This document shows positions 47,769 to 56,525 of a stretch of 64,000 bases of DNA, one piece after another. Below the pieces are notes generated by a model. The model worked only from the letters and a program-made list of their open reading frames with translations, did no database searches and was not told the DNA's origin. Source of the DNA: Ectopseudomonas composti (GTDB lineage Bacteria > Pseudomonadota > Gammaproteobacteria > Pseudomonadales > Pseudomonadaceae); NCBI RefSeq assembly GCF_900115475.1, contig NZ_FOWP01000004.1, forward strand, positions 1 to 64,000, read 5' to 3'. Position numbers and translations under genes: made by a program. Within the stretch, counting starts at the first letter, position 1; each line of letters opens with the position of its first letter.

Positions 47769-48710
47769 CTAGCTACGCCGCGTGCGTTTGCGGAAGGCCC
47801 CCGGCGTTTCCCCGCACAGTTGCTTGAAGCGCTTGGCGAAGGTCGCACGGTCGGCGAAACCGACCTGGCTGGCGATCTGCTCCAGCGAACAGGCCGAATC
47901 GGCCAGCGCCTGCTGCGCCAGGCTGATACGCAGGCGTTGCAGGTAGTCGCCAGGGGTCAGCCCGATGGCCTGTTTGAAGCGGCGTAGCAGAGTGCGCGGT
48001 GAGCAGTGCGCTTGCTGCGCAATACGGTTGAGGTCGATCGTCTCGGCGTGATGCTCGCGCAGCCAGTTCAGCAGCGGTGCAAGGGTTTTGTCCTCACTGC
48101 TGGGTAGCAGCGGCGCGAAACGGGTCTGCGTGCCGCGCTGGCGCTCGATCACCATGGCACCAGCGACCTGTTGCGCCAGCCATTCGCCGGCATGCAGGGC
48201 GATCAGGTGCAGGCACAGGTCGAGCCCAGCCTGGGCGCCGCCGGAGCAGAACAGCGGGCCATCTTCGGTCAGCAGCAGGTCGCTGCGCAGGTTCACCTGG
48301 GGAAAGTGGCGGGAGAACGCATCGGCCAATGCCCAGTGGGTGGTGGCCTGGCGTCCATCGAGCAGGCCGGCAGCCGCCAGCAGGAAGGCGCTGCTGCACA
48401 GGCTAGCCACCTGTTGCTGGTCACGTCGGGCCAGCCAGGGCAGGAGCTCGGCGTTGCTCTCCAGAGTGCGGGTGACGGCGCTGCCGGTGGCGGGAACGAT
48501 CAGCAGATCGGCCTGCTCGGCCAATTGCAGGCCACCATCGACCTGAATCTGCGCGAACTCCAACTGCACGGGCTGGCCATCAAGGCTGAAACGCTGCAAC
48601 TGAAAACGGGGCGCACCGGCCAGGCGATTGGCCAGGCTGAAGGCGTCCTGCGCCATGCTCAGGCTGGAGCAGATGGTTTGCGGGCAGACGTAAAGCGCGA
48701 TGCGCAGCAT
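47769..48710 (-). CDS. GlxA-type AraC-family transcriptional regulator
   Basis: A 313-aa protein with an N-terminal DJ-1/PfpI-like domain (residues ~1-170, with ASLCSSAFLLAAAGLLDG) and a C-terminal AraC double helix-turn-helix (LNRIAQQAHCSPRTLLRRFK and IASQVGFADRATFAKRFK). This architecture is shared by regulators of betaine, carnitine or arginine catabolism. The effector is not evident. Convergent with aapP, so it need not control it. Confidence 0.88.
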   Translation of the reverse strand: MLRIALYVCPQTICSSLSMAQDAFSLANRLAGAPRFQLQRFSLDGQPVQLEFAQIQVDGGLQLAEQADLLIVPATGSAVTRTLESNAELLPWLARRDQQQVASLCSSAFLLAAAGLLDGRQATTHWALADAFSRHFPQVNLRSDLLLTEDGPLFCSGGAQAGLDLCLHLIALHAGEWLAQQVAGAMVIERQRGTQTRFAPLLPSSEDKTLAPLLNWLREHHAETIDLNRIAQQAHCSPRTLLRRFKQAIGLTPGDYLQRLRISLAQQALADSACSLEQIASQVGFADRATFAKRFKQLCGETPGAFRKRTRRS

Positions 48711-48820
48711 GACGATGGCCTGGCGTGGGGGTTGGCGATTATTGACACAAAGTTGTCCTTATGGCCAATCGCCGCGCGGGCGGGCGAGGGACACACTAGG
48801 CTGCATTCACCATCGAGCCG

Positions 48821-48843
48821 TCAGGTGCGCCGCGCGCACCGTC
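48821..48843. repeat. Single REP half, GTGCGC family
   Basis: GTGCGCCGCGCGCAC, a small palindrome upstream of the NTF2-like gene, without clear GTAG ends. Confidence 0.35.
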
Positions 48844-48874
48844 GTCATCACCAGCAAATACGCAGGAGCGAGCC

Positions 48875-49345
48875 ATGAGTCATCCCAACGCCGAGTTGAT
48901 CCAGCGTTTCTACAGCGCCTTCCAGAAGCTCGATGCCGAAACCATGGCGGCTTGCTACGCCGAAGACGTGCGTTTCTCCGACCCGGTCTTCATCGGTCTG
49001 CGTGGTGCTGAGGCGGGCGATATGTGGCGCATGCTCTGCACCCGTGCCGAAGGCTTCTCGCTGACCTTCGACTCGGTACACGCCGATGATCATGCCGGCA
49101 GCGCCCGCTGGGTCGCCAGCTACCGTTTCAGCGCCACCGGTCGTCAGGTGGTCAACCATATCCAGGCGCGCTTCGTGTTTCGCGACGGACTCATCGTCGA
49201 GCACCGCGATCACTTCGATCTGTGGCGCTGGGCACGTCAGGCGCTGGGTGGCAAAGGGCTGCTACTGGGTTGGGCTCCGCCGGTTCAGGCTGCCATTCGT
49301 CGACAAGCGGCACGCGGTCTGGCCCAGTTTCGCGGCACTCGCTGA
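48875..49345 (+). CDS. SnoaL/NTF2-like protein
   Basis: A 156-aa protein starting NAELIQRFYSAFQKLDAETM and continuing ACYAEDVRFSDPVF, the cone-shaped NTF2-like fold used by polyketide cyclases and many small-molecule-binding proteins. There is no catalytic assignment. GGAG lies upstream of the ATG. Confidence 0.82.
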   Translation: MSHPNAELIQRFYSAFQKLDAETMAACYAEDVRFSDPVFIGLRGAEAGDMWRMLCTRAEGFSLTFDSVHADDHAGSARWVASYRFSATGRQVVNHIQARFVFRDGLIVEHRDHFDLWRWARQALGGKGLLLGWAPPVQAAIRRQAARGLAQFRGTR

Positions 49346-49444
49346 GGCGGGCGAAGGAACGCAGTGGTAGGCTAGCCGGTCTTAGCCTTCAATAAAGAGT
49401 GCGCACATCGGGTGCCGCACCTCCACTGCCAATCGAGACCTGCC

Positions 49445-50164
49445 GTGACCGAACTGATCGTTGCCGTAAAACAGGCCAAAGCCTGGGGGGTCCATGCCGT
49501 TACCGCCAGCGGTGTGATCCTCGCACTGCTGGCATTGCTGGCCGTACTCGACGGCCAACCCAAGCAGTGCCTGCTGTGGCTCGGCCTGGCACTGCTGGTC
49601 GATGGCCTGGACGGTTCGCTGGCTCGACGTTACGACGTCAAGGGTGTGCTGCCGCATTTCGATGGCTCGACCCTCGACCTGGTGATCGACTACCTCACCT
49701 ATGTGTTCATTCCCGCCATCTTCCTCTATCGCTTTATCCCGTTGCCGGACTACACGCCGCTGTTCGCCGTGGGTCTGATCCTGGTGTCCTCGCTGTTCTG
49801 CTTCTGCAACCTGAACATGAAGAGCAAGGACAACTACTTCGTCGGCTTCCCTGCGGCCTGGAACGTGGTGGTGCTGTATTTCTACATCCTCGACATTCAT
49901 CCCTGGATTACCCTTGGCATGATCGTGCTGTTGGCCGGCCTGACCCTGACCAAGATGAAGTTCCTGCACCCGTTCCGCGTTCGCCAGTTCATGCCGCTGA
50001 ACATTCTGGTGACCTTCGTCTGGATGCTTTCCAGCGCATTGCTGGTCCTGCAGTATCCGGTCAGCCAGTTCTGGCTGCTGGCGCTCTGGTGGTTGGCTTC
50101 AGCCTACTTCGTCGGCATGTGCCTGTGGCGCTCGGTGCGCGAGTGGTTTCCCGCTCGCGGATGA
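49445..50164 (+). CDS. pcs: Phosphatidylcholine synthase
   Basis: A 239-aa membrane protein with about eight helices. It has the exact Pcs form of the CDP-alcohol phosphotransferase motif, DG-x2-AR-x12-G-x3-D-x3-D (starting DGSLAR, near residue 60). The enzyme makes phosphatidylcholine from CDP-diacylglycerol and choline in the inner membrane. The start is set at GTG 49445 ([10 protein letters not shown]) with GAGAC upstream; GTG 49412 would add 11 residues. The last four bases overlap the next gene. Confidence 0.9.
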   Translation: MTELIVAVKQAKAWGVHAVTASGVILALLALLAVLDGQPKQCLLWLGLALLVDGLDGSLARRYDVKGVLPHFDGSTLDLVIDYLTYVFIPAIFLYRFIPLPDYTPLFAVGLILVSSLFCFCNLNMKSKDNYFVGFPAAWNVVVLYFYILDIHPWITLGMIVLLAGLTLTKMKFLHPFRVRQFMPLNILVTFVWMLSSALLVLQYPVSQFWLLALWWLASAYFVGMCLWRSVREWFPARG

Positions 50165-50442
50165 ATGCAGCAGTCGAAAAGGCCTGGTTCGTTTATCTGG
50201 TGCGCGCCGCCAATGGCGCGCTTTATTGCGGCATCAGCGATGACCCGCAGCGGCGCTTCGCCCAGCACCAGAGCGGCAAGGGCGCTCGTTTCTTCCATAC
50301 CAGCCCAGCGCTGGCGCTGGCCTATGTCGAAGCCTGTGCCGGCAAGGGTGACGCGCTGCGTCGTGAGCGTGCGATCAAGCGCCTGAGCAAAAGCGCCAAA
50401 GAGGCGCTCATTCTGGCCGTTGATGGCGCTTCATCAGCCTGA
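50161..50442 (+). CDS. GIY-YIG nuclease superfamily protein (YhbQ/UPF0213-like)
   Basis: A 93-aa single GIY-YIG domain: [16 protein letters not shown] (the GIY/YIG strands), [14 protein letters not shown] and a late Glu in [12 protein letters not shown]. Small GIY-YIG proteins of this type have been linked to DNA repair or nicking. It overlaps pcs by ATGA. Confidence 0.85.
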   Translation: MNAAVEKAWFVYLVRAANGALYCGISDDPQRRFAQHQSGKGARFFHTSPALALAYVEACAGKGDALRRERAIKRLSKSAKEALILAVDGASSA

Positions 50443-50506
50443 GGCGGTGTGCGTGGATAGGTTGCGCGGGTAAGCTGGGCGCTTTCGAACTGACGCGGAG
50501 CGCGCC

Positions 50507-51442
50507 ATGCACGAGCTGATCCTTCACCACTATCCGACCTCGCCGTTCGCCGAGAAGGCCCGCCTGATGCTGGGCTTCAAGCAACTGTCCTGGCGCTCGG
50601 TGATGATCCCGCCGTTGATGCCCAAACCGGACCTCACCGCGCTCACCGGCGGCTACCGCAAGACGCCGGTACTGCAGGTTGGTGCTGATATCTATTGCGA
50701 TACCGCGCTGATCGCGCGTCGTCTGGAGGCCGAGAAAGCCACCCCGGCACTGTTCCCTGAAGGTCAGGAGTTCAATGTCAGCCTGCTGTCGCAGTGGGCC
50801 GATTCGGTGCTGTTCCAGCATGCCGTGGCACTGGTGTTCCAGCCTGAGTCCATGGCGCTGCGCTTCGCCAAGGTGCCGCCAGAGTTTGCCAAGGCCTTCG
50901 CTGCCGACCGTGGTGCGCTGTTTTCCGGTGGTACGGCCAGCCGCTTGCCGCTTGAGCAGGCCAAGCATCAGTGGCCGGCACTGATGGGCGCGTTGCAGCG
51001 TCAGCTGCAGCGCGAGCAGGGAGACTTCCTCTTCGGTGAGCCTTCGCACGCCGATTTTTCCGTGGCGCATTGCCTGTGGTTCCTGCGCGGCACGCCGGTC
51101 ACCTCACCGCTGGTCGACGACTATCCGGAAGTCGCCGCCTGGCTCGCCCGTGTACTCGGCTTCGGCCATGGCTCGTTGAGCGAGATGAGTGGCGAACAGG
51201 CCGTCACCGTGGCGCGTGAGGCGACGCCGGCTGCGCTGCCGGACGAAACCTTCGTTGATCCCAATGGCTTCAAGGCTGGCCAGGCGGTGAGCATCGCGGC
51301 AGTGGACTATGGCGTTGATCCGGTGCAGGGCGAGTTGCTGCATGCCGGTCGTGACGAGCTGATTCTGCGTCGCGAGGACGAGCGCGCCGGCGTCGTGCAT
51401 GTGCACTTCCCGCGCTTGGGCTTTCGTATCGAGGCGCGCTGA
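50507..51442 (+). CDS. Glutathione S-transferase family protein with C-terminal extension
   Basis: A 311-aa protein. The N-terminal thioredoxin fold (residues 1-80: LHHYPTSPFAEKARLMLGFK) and the helical GST domain extend to about residue 210. About 90 extra residues follow, predicted beta-rich. Typical GSTs are 200-230 aa. Substrate unknown. Confidence 0.83.
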   Translation: MHELILHHYPTSPFAEKARLMLGFKQLSWRSVMIPPLMPKPDLTALTGGYRKTPVLQVGADIYCDTALIARRLEAEKATPALFPEGQEFNVSLLSQWADSVLFQHAVALVFQPESMALRFAKVPPEFAKAFAADRGALFSGGTASRLPLEQAKHQWPALMGALQRQLQREQGDFLFGEPSHADFSVAHCLWFLRGTPVTSPLVDDYPEVAAWLARVLGFGHGSLSEMSGEQAVTVAREATPAALPDETFVDPNGFKAGQAVSIAAVDYGVDPVQGELLHAGRDELILRREDERAGVVHVHFPRLGFRIEAR

Positions 51443-51460
51443 GGCGTCTCGCGCCGCCTG

Positions 51461-51781
51461 TCAGTAGGCGGCGCGGATGGCCCGTACGTCGTAGCCGTGG
51501 ATGACCTGCCCGCGCAGGTCGATCACCGGCACGCCGCGGCCACCAAGCGCCTGATACTGAGCGCGACCGGCGGCATCGGTCTCGATATTCACTTCGCGAT
51601 AGGCGATGCCATCCTCGGCGAACAGCTCGCGCGTCTTGGCGCAGTAGCCGCACCATTGCGTGGCATACAGGACGATTTCGCCACTGGCGTTGCCGGCCTG
51701 AGGTGGGTCGATCCAGCGCTCGATCTTGTCCCAGTTCTGCCAGAGAGCTAGGGCGGTGAGCAACAGTAGAATCGTTTTCAT
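51461..51781 (-). CDS. Membrane-anchored glutaredoxin-like protein
   Basis: A 106-aa protein with an N-terminal hydrophobic segment (MKTILLLLTALALW), then a glutaredoxin domain with the redox site ATQWCGYCAK and the cis-proline loop RGVPVIDLRG. The anchor suggests a periplasmic or membrane-facing thiol-disulfide role. Convergent with the GST gene. Confidence 0.82.
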   Translation of the reverse strand: MKTILLLLTALALWQNWDKIERWIDPPQAGNASGEIVLYATQWCGYCAKTRELFAEDGIAYREVNIETDAAGRAQYQALGGRGVPVIDLRGQVIHGYDVRAIRAAY

Positions 51782-51853
51782 CGTGTCGCGTCCTTGTGTG
51801 ATGGCGCTGTCATCTCAGGGTAAACCGCACCCGGCCGTGCCGCCATATCAGTC

Positions 51854-52000
51854 AGTAGGGTGGGCCGGGCGGCGATCCGCTTCAGTCCACCAGAACGATC
51901 TCAGCCTCGTAAGGTAGGCCGGGTGCCTTCGGTGCTTGTACTACTTCGGTGGGCTAAAGCCCACCCACCCTACAGAAACTAAAGCGGATCGCCGCCCGAC
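51854..52000. repeat. Composite REP elements, GTAGGGTGGGC family
   Basis: GTAGGGTGGGCCGGGCGGCGATCCGCTT is mirrored by AAAGCGGATCGCCGCCCG at the right end. An internal GGTGGGCTAAAGCCCACCCACCCTAC lies between. It fills most of the 224-bp gap between glutaredoxin and yejK; nothing else is seen there. Confidence 0.8.
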
Positions 52001-52005
52001 ATGCA

Positions 52006-53013
52006 TCAATCCTGACGACGCTTGAGCTGGTCCTTCAACTGGGTCGGTAATTGGCGAATGATGAGCATGTCGCGACCCTCGTCGTACTCGACCTTCGAGC
52101 CCAGCAAGTGCGCCTCGAAACTGATCGACAGCCCTTCGGCGCGGCCGGTGAAACGCTGGAACTGGCTCAAGGTGCGCTTGTCCGCCGGAAATTCCGGGGC
52201 CATGCCGTAATCCTTGTTGCGGATGTGTTCATAGAAGGCCTTGGGGCGCTCTTCGTCGATCAGGCCGGAGAGCTCGTCGAGGGTGATCGGCTCACCGAGC
52301 TTGGCCTGACTGGTAGCGTAGCCGACCAGGGTCTTGGTTTTCTCGCGGGCCTGCTCTTCGGGCAGGTCTTCGCTTTCGACGAAGTCGCTGAAGGCTTTGA
52401 GCAGGGTGCGCGTTTCGCCCGGGCCATCGACGCCTTCCTGGCAACCGATGAAGTCGCGGAAGTAGTCGGAGACCTTCTTGCCGTTCTTGCCCTTGATGAA
52501 CGAGATGTACTGCTTGGACTGCTTGTTGTTCTGCCACTCGCTGATGTTGATGCGTGCAGCCAGGTGCAGTTGGCCGAGGTCCAGGTGCTTGGCCGGGGCC
52601 ACGTCCAGTGCGTCGGTCACCGCCACGCCTTCGCTGTGGTGCAACAGGGCGATGGACAGGTAGTCGGTCATGCCTTGCTGGTAGTGGGCCAGCAGCACGT
52701 GGCCACCAGTGGAGAGGTTGGATTCCTCCATCAGCTTTTGCAGGTGCTCCACGGCCTGGCGGCTGAAGGCGGTGAAATCCTGCTCGCCGTCGAGGTAGGC
52801 CTTGAGCCAGCCGCTGAACGGGTAGGCGCCGGACTCTTCATGGAACAGACCCCAGGCCTTGCCCTGCTTGGCGTTGTAGCTCTCGTTGAGGTCGGCCAGC
52901 AGGTTCTCCATGGCTTGCGACGTGGCCAGCTCGCTGTCGCGGGCGTGCAGCACGGCAGGGCTGCCGTCGGGCTTCTTGTCGATCAAGTGGACGATGCAGT
53001 GACGGATCGGCAT
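52006..53013 (-). CDS. yejK: Nucleoid-associated protein NdpA/YejK
   Basis: A 335-aa protein from ATG 53013 ([12 protein letters not shown]), equal in length to E. coli YejK. Conserved segments include [25 protein letters not shown]-like [15 protein letters not shown] and [19 protein letters not shown]. YejK is a nucleoid protein with DNA-related, poorly defined function. The in-frame extension to 53031 is not needed. Confidence 0.92.
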   Translation of the reverse strand: MPIRHCIVHLIDKKPDGSPAVLHARDSELATSQAMENLLADLNESYNAKQGKAWGLFHEESGAYPFSGWLKAYLDGEQDFTAFSRQAVEHLQKLMEESNLSTGGHVLLAHYQQGMTDYLSIALLHHSEGVAVTDALDVAPAKHLDLGQLHLAARINISEWQNNKQSKQYISFIKGKNGKKVSDYFRDFIGCQEGVDGPGETRTLLKAFSDFVESEDLPEEQAREKTKTLVGYATSQAKLGEPITLDELSGLIDEERPKAFYEHIRNKDYGMAPEFPADKRTLSQFQRFTGRAEGLSISFEAHLLGSKVEYDEGRDMLIIRQLPTQLKDQLKRRQD

Positions 53014-53122
53014 GGCGGTCTCGATGGGCAAATGAAACGAAGGGCGAAGTTTACCCGAAGCAGAAAATGGATTCCGGGGCTGGGTGTGGATCTATCCGTG
53101 AAAAGCGTTGAAGACCACACAG

Positions 53123-53283
53123 CAGATCGCGGCTAAAACCCCTCCCACAGGTATCACGAACGCCCGTGGGAGGGGCTTTAGCCGCGATGGTTCTCTACTG
53201 GCGGTGCTGCTGTTGCGTAGGGTGGATGTCGCTCTTTACATCCACCGCTTTGGTGCGTCGATGAAGCGTGATCCACCCTACGG
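53123..53283. repeat. Two adjacent REP elements (CTCCCAC and GTAGGGTGGAT families)
   Basis: GATCGCGGCTAAAACCCCTCCCAC is mirrored by GTGGGAGGGGCTTTAGCCGCGAT (53123-53190). It is followed by GTAGGGTGGATG...GATCCACCCTAC (53217-53282). The CTAC end contains the reverse-strand stop of the TAXI gene. Confidence 0.85.
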
Positions 53284-54603
53284 TTGGCGGCGTTGCTGCA
53301 GTGCGCGCAATCGCTCGATCACATAGCGCACATGCAGGTGCAGCTCATACAGCTGGTTGGAGTACGACAGCGGCACTTCCACAGATGCCAGCTCGTCTTC
53401 CATCTGCTCCAGGCGTTCGATCTCACTGCCCAGCTCGTCGGGCAGGGAGCCGGCGTGCAGCTTGCGGTCGACTTCGCGCAGGTACTTGTACCAGCGGTAG
53501 ATACGCGCGCGAATTCGCCACTGGTAGATCGGCCCGACGGCCTTGAACAGCGGGATCATCACCACGATCAGCGGGATCAGCAGGATGATGTAGCGGTCGG
53601 CCAGCGAGGCGATACGAAACGGCAGGTAGCGCTGCAGGATCGGCAGCCCCTTGTCGTAGTAGTGCCCGGCATCCTTGTGCAGTTCGAAGGTGCGTGGTTC
53701 GGCACTGGGAAAGGTGCCGGCAGCGTCGAGCAGGGTGCCGTCGCGCATTACTTCGCGACTGGCCTCGAGAAACAGCGGCACCAGTCCGGGGTTGAAGTCG
53801 TCGTTGACCACCAGGGTGGCGACCGGCGCCAGGGTGACGATGTCACGATCCGGGGCGTTGCTGGCCAGATCGAGCAGGCCCTCGCCGACGGTCACCTGAT
53901 TGAAGAACGGCAGGCGCGCTTCATAGGCCGCGGCGCGGCGAAAGTGCGCCAGAGCGATGTCCGGGTTGGCTGCCAGTTGCTGCACCAGGGTGTTTTCTGC
54001 CGGGCCGACGAAGAAGGCGGCATCCAGTTCGCCCGCCATCAGCGCGCGGGCGGCCTTGCCGCCGCCGATGCTCTGCCAGCTTTCAGGATATTGTTCGGGC
54101 AGGATGGCATTGGCGCCGAGGATGGCGTCGCTGGCGGCGCGGGTTCCGCTGCCTTCGCCACCGAGGCCGAGGCGCAGCGGCAGCAGGTCGGCAATGCGAT
54201 CCAGGCCGACGTCGCGGCGGTAGAACAGCCACAGCGGCTCCTGATAGATCGCCCCTAGGCTTTCCAGCTTGCGCTGCTGCTCGGGCGCCAGCTGGCGCTC
54301 CAGTCCGCTCTGCACCAGGGCGATCTCGACCTGTGGGTCGTTGGCCAGCAGGCGCTGCAAGTTATCGCGCGAACCGGAGGTTGGTACCAGGTTCAGCTCG
54401 AAACCTTCCTTGGCCAGCTCCTCTTTCAGTCGCTCGGCGAACTGCTGATAGGCCCCACCCTGGGCTCCGGTGGCCATGCTGGCGCTCATCGGCGGTGGCG
54501 GTGCGACGAACTGGAACAGTGCCCAGACCAGGCCTGCCACCACCGGGACTATCCACAGGTTGGCCAGGATCATGATTTTCAGGTCATTGAGTACGCGGCG
54601 CAT
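53278..54603 (-). CDS. Orphan TAXI-family TRAP solute-binding protein with membrane tail
   Basis: A 441-aa protein. An N-terminal hydrophobic anchor (residues ~14-34) precedes a TAXI-type binding domain (MATGAQGGAYQQFAERLKEE, LGLGGEGSGTRAASDAILGA). A second transmembrane segment (IILLIPLIVVMIPLFKAVGP) and a basic/helical C-terminal domain of about 90 residues follow. Ordinary TRAP binding proteins are free in the periplasm and lie next to a permease gene; no DctM/DctQ gene is here. It may be a membrane-tethered sensor. The stop codon lies within a REP element. Confidence 0.82.
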   Translation of the reverse strand: MRRVLNDLKIMILANLWIVPVVAGLVWALFQFVAPPPPMSASMATGAQGGAYQQFAERLKEELAKEGFELNLVPTSGSRDNLQRLLANDPQVEIALVQSGLERQLAPEQQRKLESLGAIYQEPLWLFYRRDVGLDRIADLLPLRLGLGGEGSGTRAASDAILGANAILPEQYPESWQSIGGGKAARALMAGELDAAFFVGPAENTLVQQLAANPDIALAHFRRAAAYEARLPFFNQVTVGEGLLDLASNAPDRDIVTLAPVATLVVNDDFNPGLVPLFLEASREVMRDGTLLDAAGTFPSAEPRTFELHKDAGHYYDKGLPILQRYLPFRIASLADRYIILLIPLIVVMIPLFKAVGPIYQWRIRARIYRWYKYLREVDRKLHAGSLPDELGSEIERLEQMEDELASVEVPLSYSNQLYELHLHVRYVIERLRALQQRRQP

Positions 54604-54663
54604 GGTGCTTCCTTTCAGCGAATACGAGGTAAGGATAGAACCCTATGCGCCTCGAGGTCATCC

Positions 54664-54734
54664 GTAGGGTGATTGAAGCTCTTCCATCCACCGTCAGCTC
54701 GCGGTGGAGCGGTGAGGCGTGATCCACCCTACGC
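54664..54734. repeat. REP element, GTAGGGTGGAT family
   Basis: CGTAGGGTGATTGAAGC...GATCCACCCTACG. The CTAC end provides the reverse-strand TAG stop of yjeH. Confidence 0.8.
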
Positions 54735-55982
54735 CAGCGCCTTGTGCCTTGCGCGCAGATGATCGAGCAGCAGCAGGGCGATGAGCAGCGCCAGCGCATA
54801 CAACGCATCGCTACCGAGCATCACCAGCACGGCAGCACACAGCAGTGCACTGAGCCCGGCCAGCAGGCGCCAGATGCCGCGCAACAGTACCCAGCCTGCC
54901 GCCATGCTGAGCAGATAGATCAGCACGAAGTTGCCGTTGGCATAGCGGATCAGGTCGTCCACCGACAGCTGCAAGGTGGCCGACAGCACTGCGCACAGCG
55001 CGCAAGCGATCACCACCAGCAACAGGGCCTTGCCGGGCACGCCCTGACGGTTGCGCACGGCGAGTGTGGCGGGCAGCCGGCCTTCCTCGGCCAGGCTCCA
55101 GATCAGCCGGGCGAAGCCCTGGATATACACGTTCATCGAGGCGAAGCAGGCCAGGTAGCCGAGCACCGCTACCAGCACGCGGGCGCGCTCGCCGAGCAGT
55201 TGCTCGAACAGACGGGGCAGGGCGGTGGTATCACTGTGCACGTCGCCGTAGGTGACGAAGCTCAGCACCGCCACTGAACAGGCCCAATACACCAGGCCGG
55301 CCAGCAGTACACCGAGCAGCAGTGCCAGGGGAAAGTCACGCTCCGGGTGTTTGAATTCCTCGCCCAGGTGGGTGAAAGCCTCGATACCAACGAAGCACCA
55401 GAACATCACTCCCAGCGCGGTCGGCAGCAGGTGCCACTGGCCGTCCATGGGCGGCAGCAGAGGTTGGCTGGCACGCGGCAGATCACCCATCCACCAGATC
55501 AACGCCACGCTGGCGACGATAGCCACGGCGATCAAGCCCTGCAGCAGTCCTGACGCCTTCGGCGGGCGCTGGCCAAGCAGGAGGATGGCCCCCAGCGTGA
55601 GCAGCTCGATAGCCAGCAGGCCGCTGCGATCGAGATCGAACAGCGCCAGCCAGAAGCCGCTGGCGATATGCAGCGCAGCCGGCAGACCGACCGGCAGCAC
55701 GGCGAGAAACAGCAAGGCGCTGACGCCTTCCATGCGCAGGCCGAAGGCGCGGCCGATCAGGTGCGGCGCGCCGCCGGCATGGGGGAAACGCTTGCCCAAC
55801 TGAGCGAAGGTGAAGGCCACTGGTAGCACCAGGGCGATGAGGATCATCCAGGCCCACAGCGACGCCTCGTCCGCTGCCGTAGCGGCCAGTGCCGGCACCA
55901 CGAAGATGCCGGTGCCGAGCAGCGACGTGCTGAGCAGGGCGATACCCTGCAGCAGGCCCAATTCCTTGTTCAATCGACTCAT
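54729..55982 (-). CDS. yjeH: YjeH-like amino acid exporter (APC superfamily)
   Basis: A 417-aa permease with about 12 helices. The N-terminus ELGLLQGIALLSTSLLGTGI and PVGLPAALHIASGFW match E. coli YjeH (418 aa), which exports methionine and branched-chain amino acids. It is divergent from an Lrp-type regulator, a pairing common for amino-acid exporters, so induction by those amino acids is likely. Confidence 0.85.
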   Translation of the reverse strand: MSRLNKELGLLQGIALLSTSLLGTGIFVVPALAATAADEASLWAWMILIALVLPVAFTFAQLGKRFPHAGGAPHLIGRAFGLRMEGVSALLFLAVLPVGLPAALHIASGFWLALFDLDRSGLLAIELLTLGAILLLGQRPPKASGLLQGLIAVAIVASVALIWWMGDLPRASQPLLPPMDGQWHLLPTALGVMFWCFVGIEAFTHLGEEFKHPERDFPLALLLGVLLAGLVYWACSVAVLSFVTYGDVHSDTTALPRLFEQLLGERARVLVAVLGYLACFASMNVYIQGFARLIWSLAEEGRLPATLAVRNRQGVPGKALLLVVIACALCAVLSATLQLSVDDLIRYANGNFVLIYLLSMAAGWVLLRGIWRLLAGLSALLCAAVLVMLGSDALYALALLIALLLLDHLRARHKALA

Positions 55983-56060
55983 GGGGTATGCTCACGCCTT
56001 TGCAGATCCCGCCATGGTAGAGCGCCGCCCGATTACAGGCTGACGCCTTTTGCCGACGAA

Positions 56061-56525
56061 ATGGCGGTTTCCACCGTCAACCTGATTGCCGCCCCGAGAA
56101 GCCCCGTGGACAAGTTCGATCGCCAGATCCTCGCCCTGCTGCGCAGCGATGCGCGTACCTCCGTCAGCCAGATCGCCCGTGAGGTCAACTTGTCACGTTC
56201 GGCGGTCAGTGAGCGGATTCGTCACCTGGAAGAGAGCGGGGTGATTCGTGGTTATCACGCCCAGGTCGCGGTGCCGGGCGAAGGTGGGGTCAGGGCTTAC
56301 CTCGAACTTTTCTACCAGAACGCCCGTTGCCAGGATTACGTCGAGCGCATGCGCGAATACCCTGAAATCCGCCATTGCAGCGGTATCAGCGGCGAGACCG
56401 ACATGCTGGTGCTGGTCGAGGCGCCGAGCATGGCGCGCCTGAGCGAAGTGCGCGCGGCCATCGAGGCCTTCCCGCACATGCAGCGGGTCAAGACCCATGT
56501 CGTCGTGCAGGACTGGCCGCTATGA
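56061..56525 (+). CDS. Lrp/AsnC family transcriptional regulator
   Basis: A 154-aa protein: helix-turn-helix TSVSQIAREVNLSRSAVSER, then a RAM effector domain (CSGISGETDMLVLVEAPSM). GTG 56106 (MDKFDRQIL) is an alternative start close to the usual family N-terminus. Divergent from yjeH, its likely target. Its TGA overlaps sbcD's ATG. Confidence 0.87.
   Translation: MAVSTVNLIAAPRSPVDKFDRQILALLRSDARTSVSQIAREVNLSRSAVSERIRHLEESGVIRGYHAQVAVPGEGGVRAYLELFYQNARCQDYVERMREYPEIRHCSGISGETDMLVLVEAPSMARLSEVRAAIEAFPHMQRVKTHVVVQDWPL

Noticed and set aside
49399..50442. A 347-codon frame whose end is the GIY-YIG domain, suggesting a fusion protein
   Set aside because: The first two thirds lie in the wrong frame of pcs, whose Pcs-specific motif is intact in the other frame. 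The GIY-YIG gene has its own ATG at 50161.
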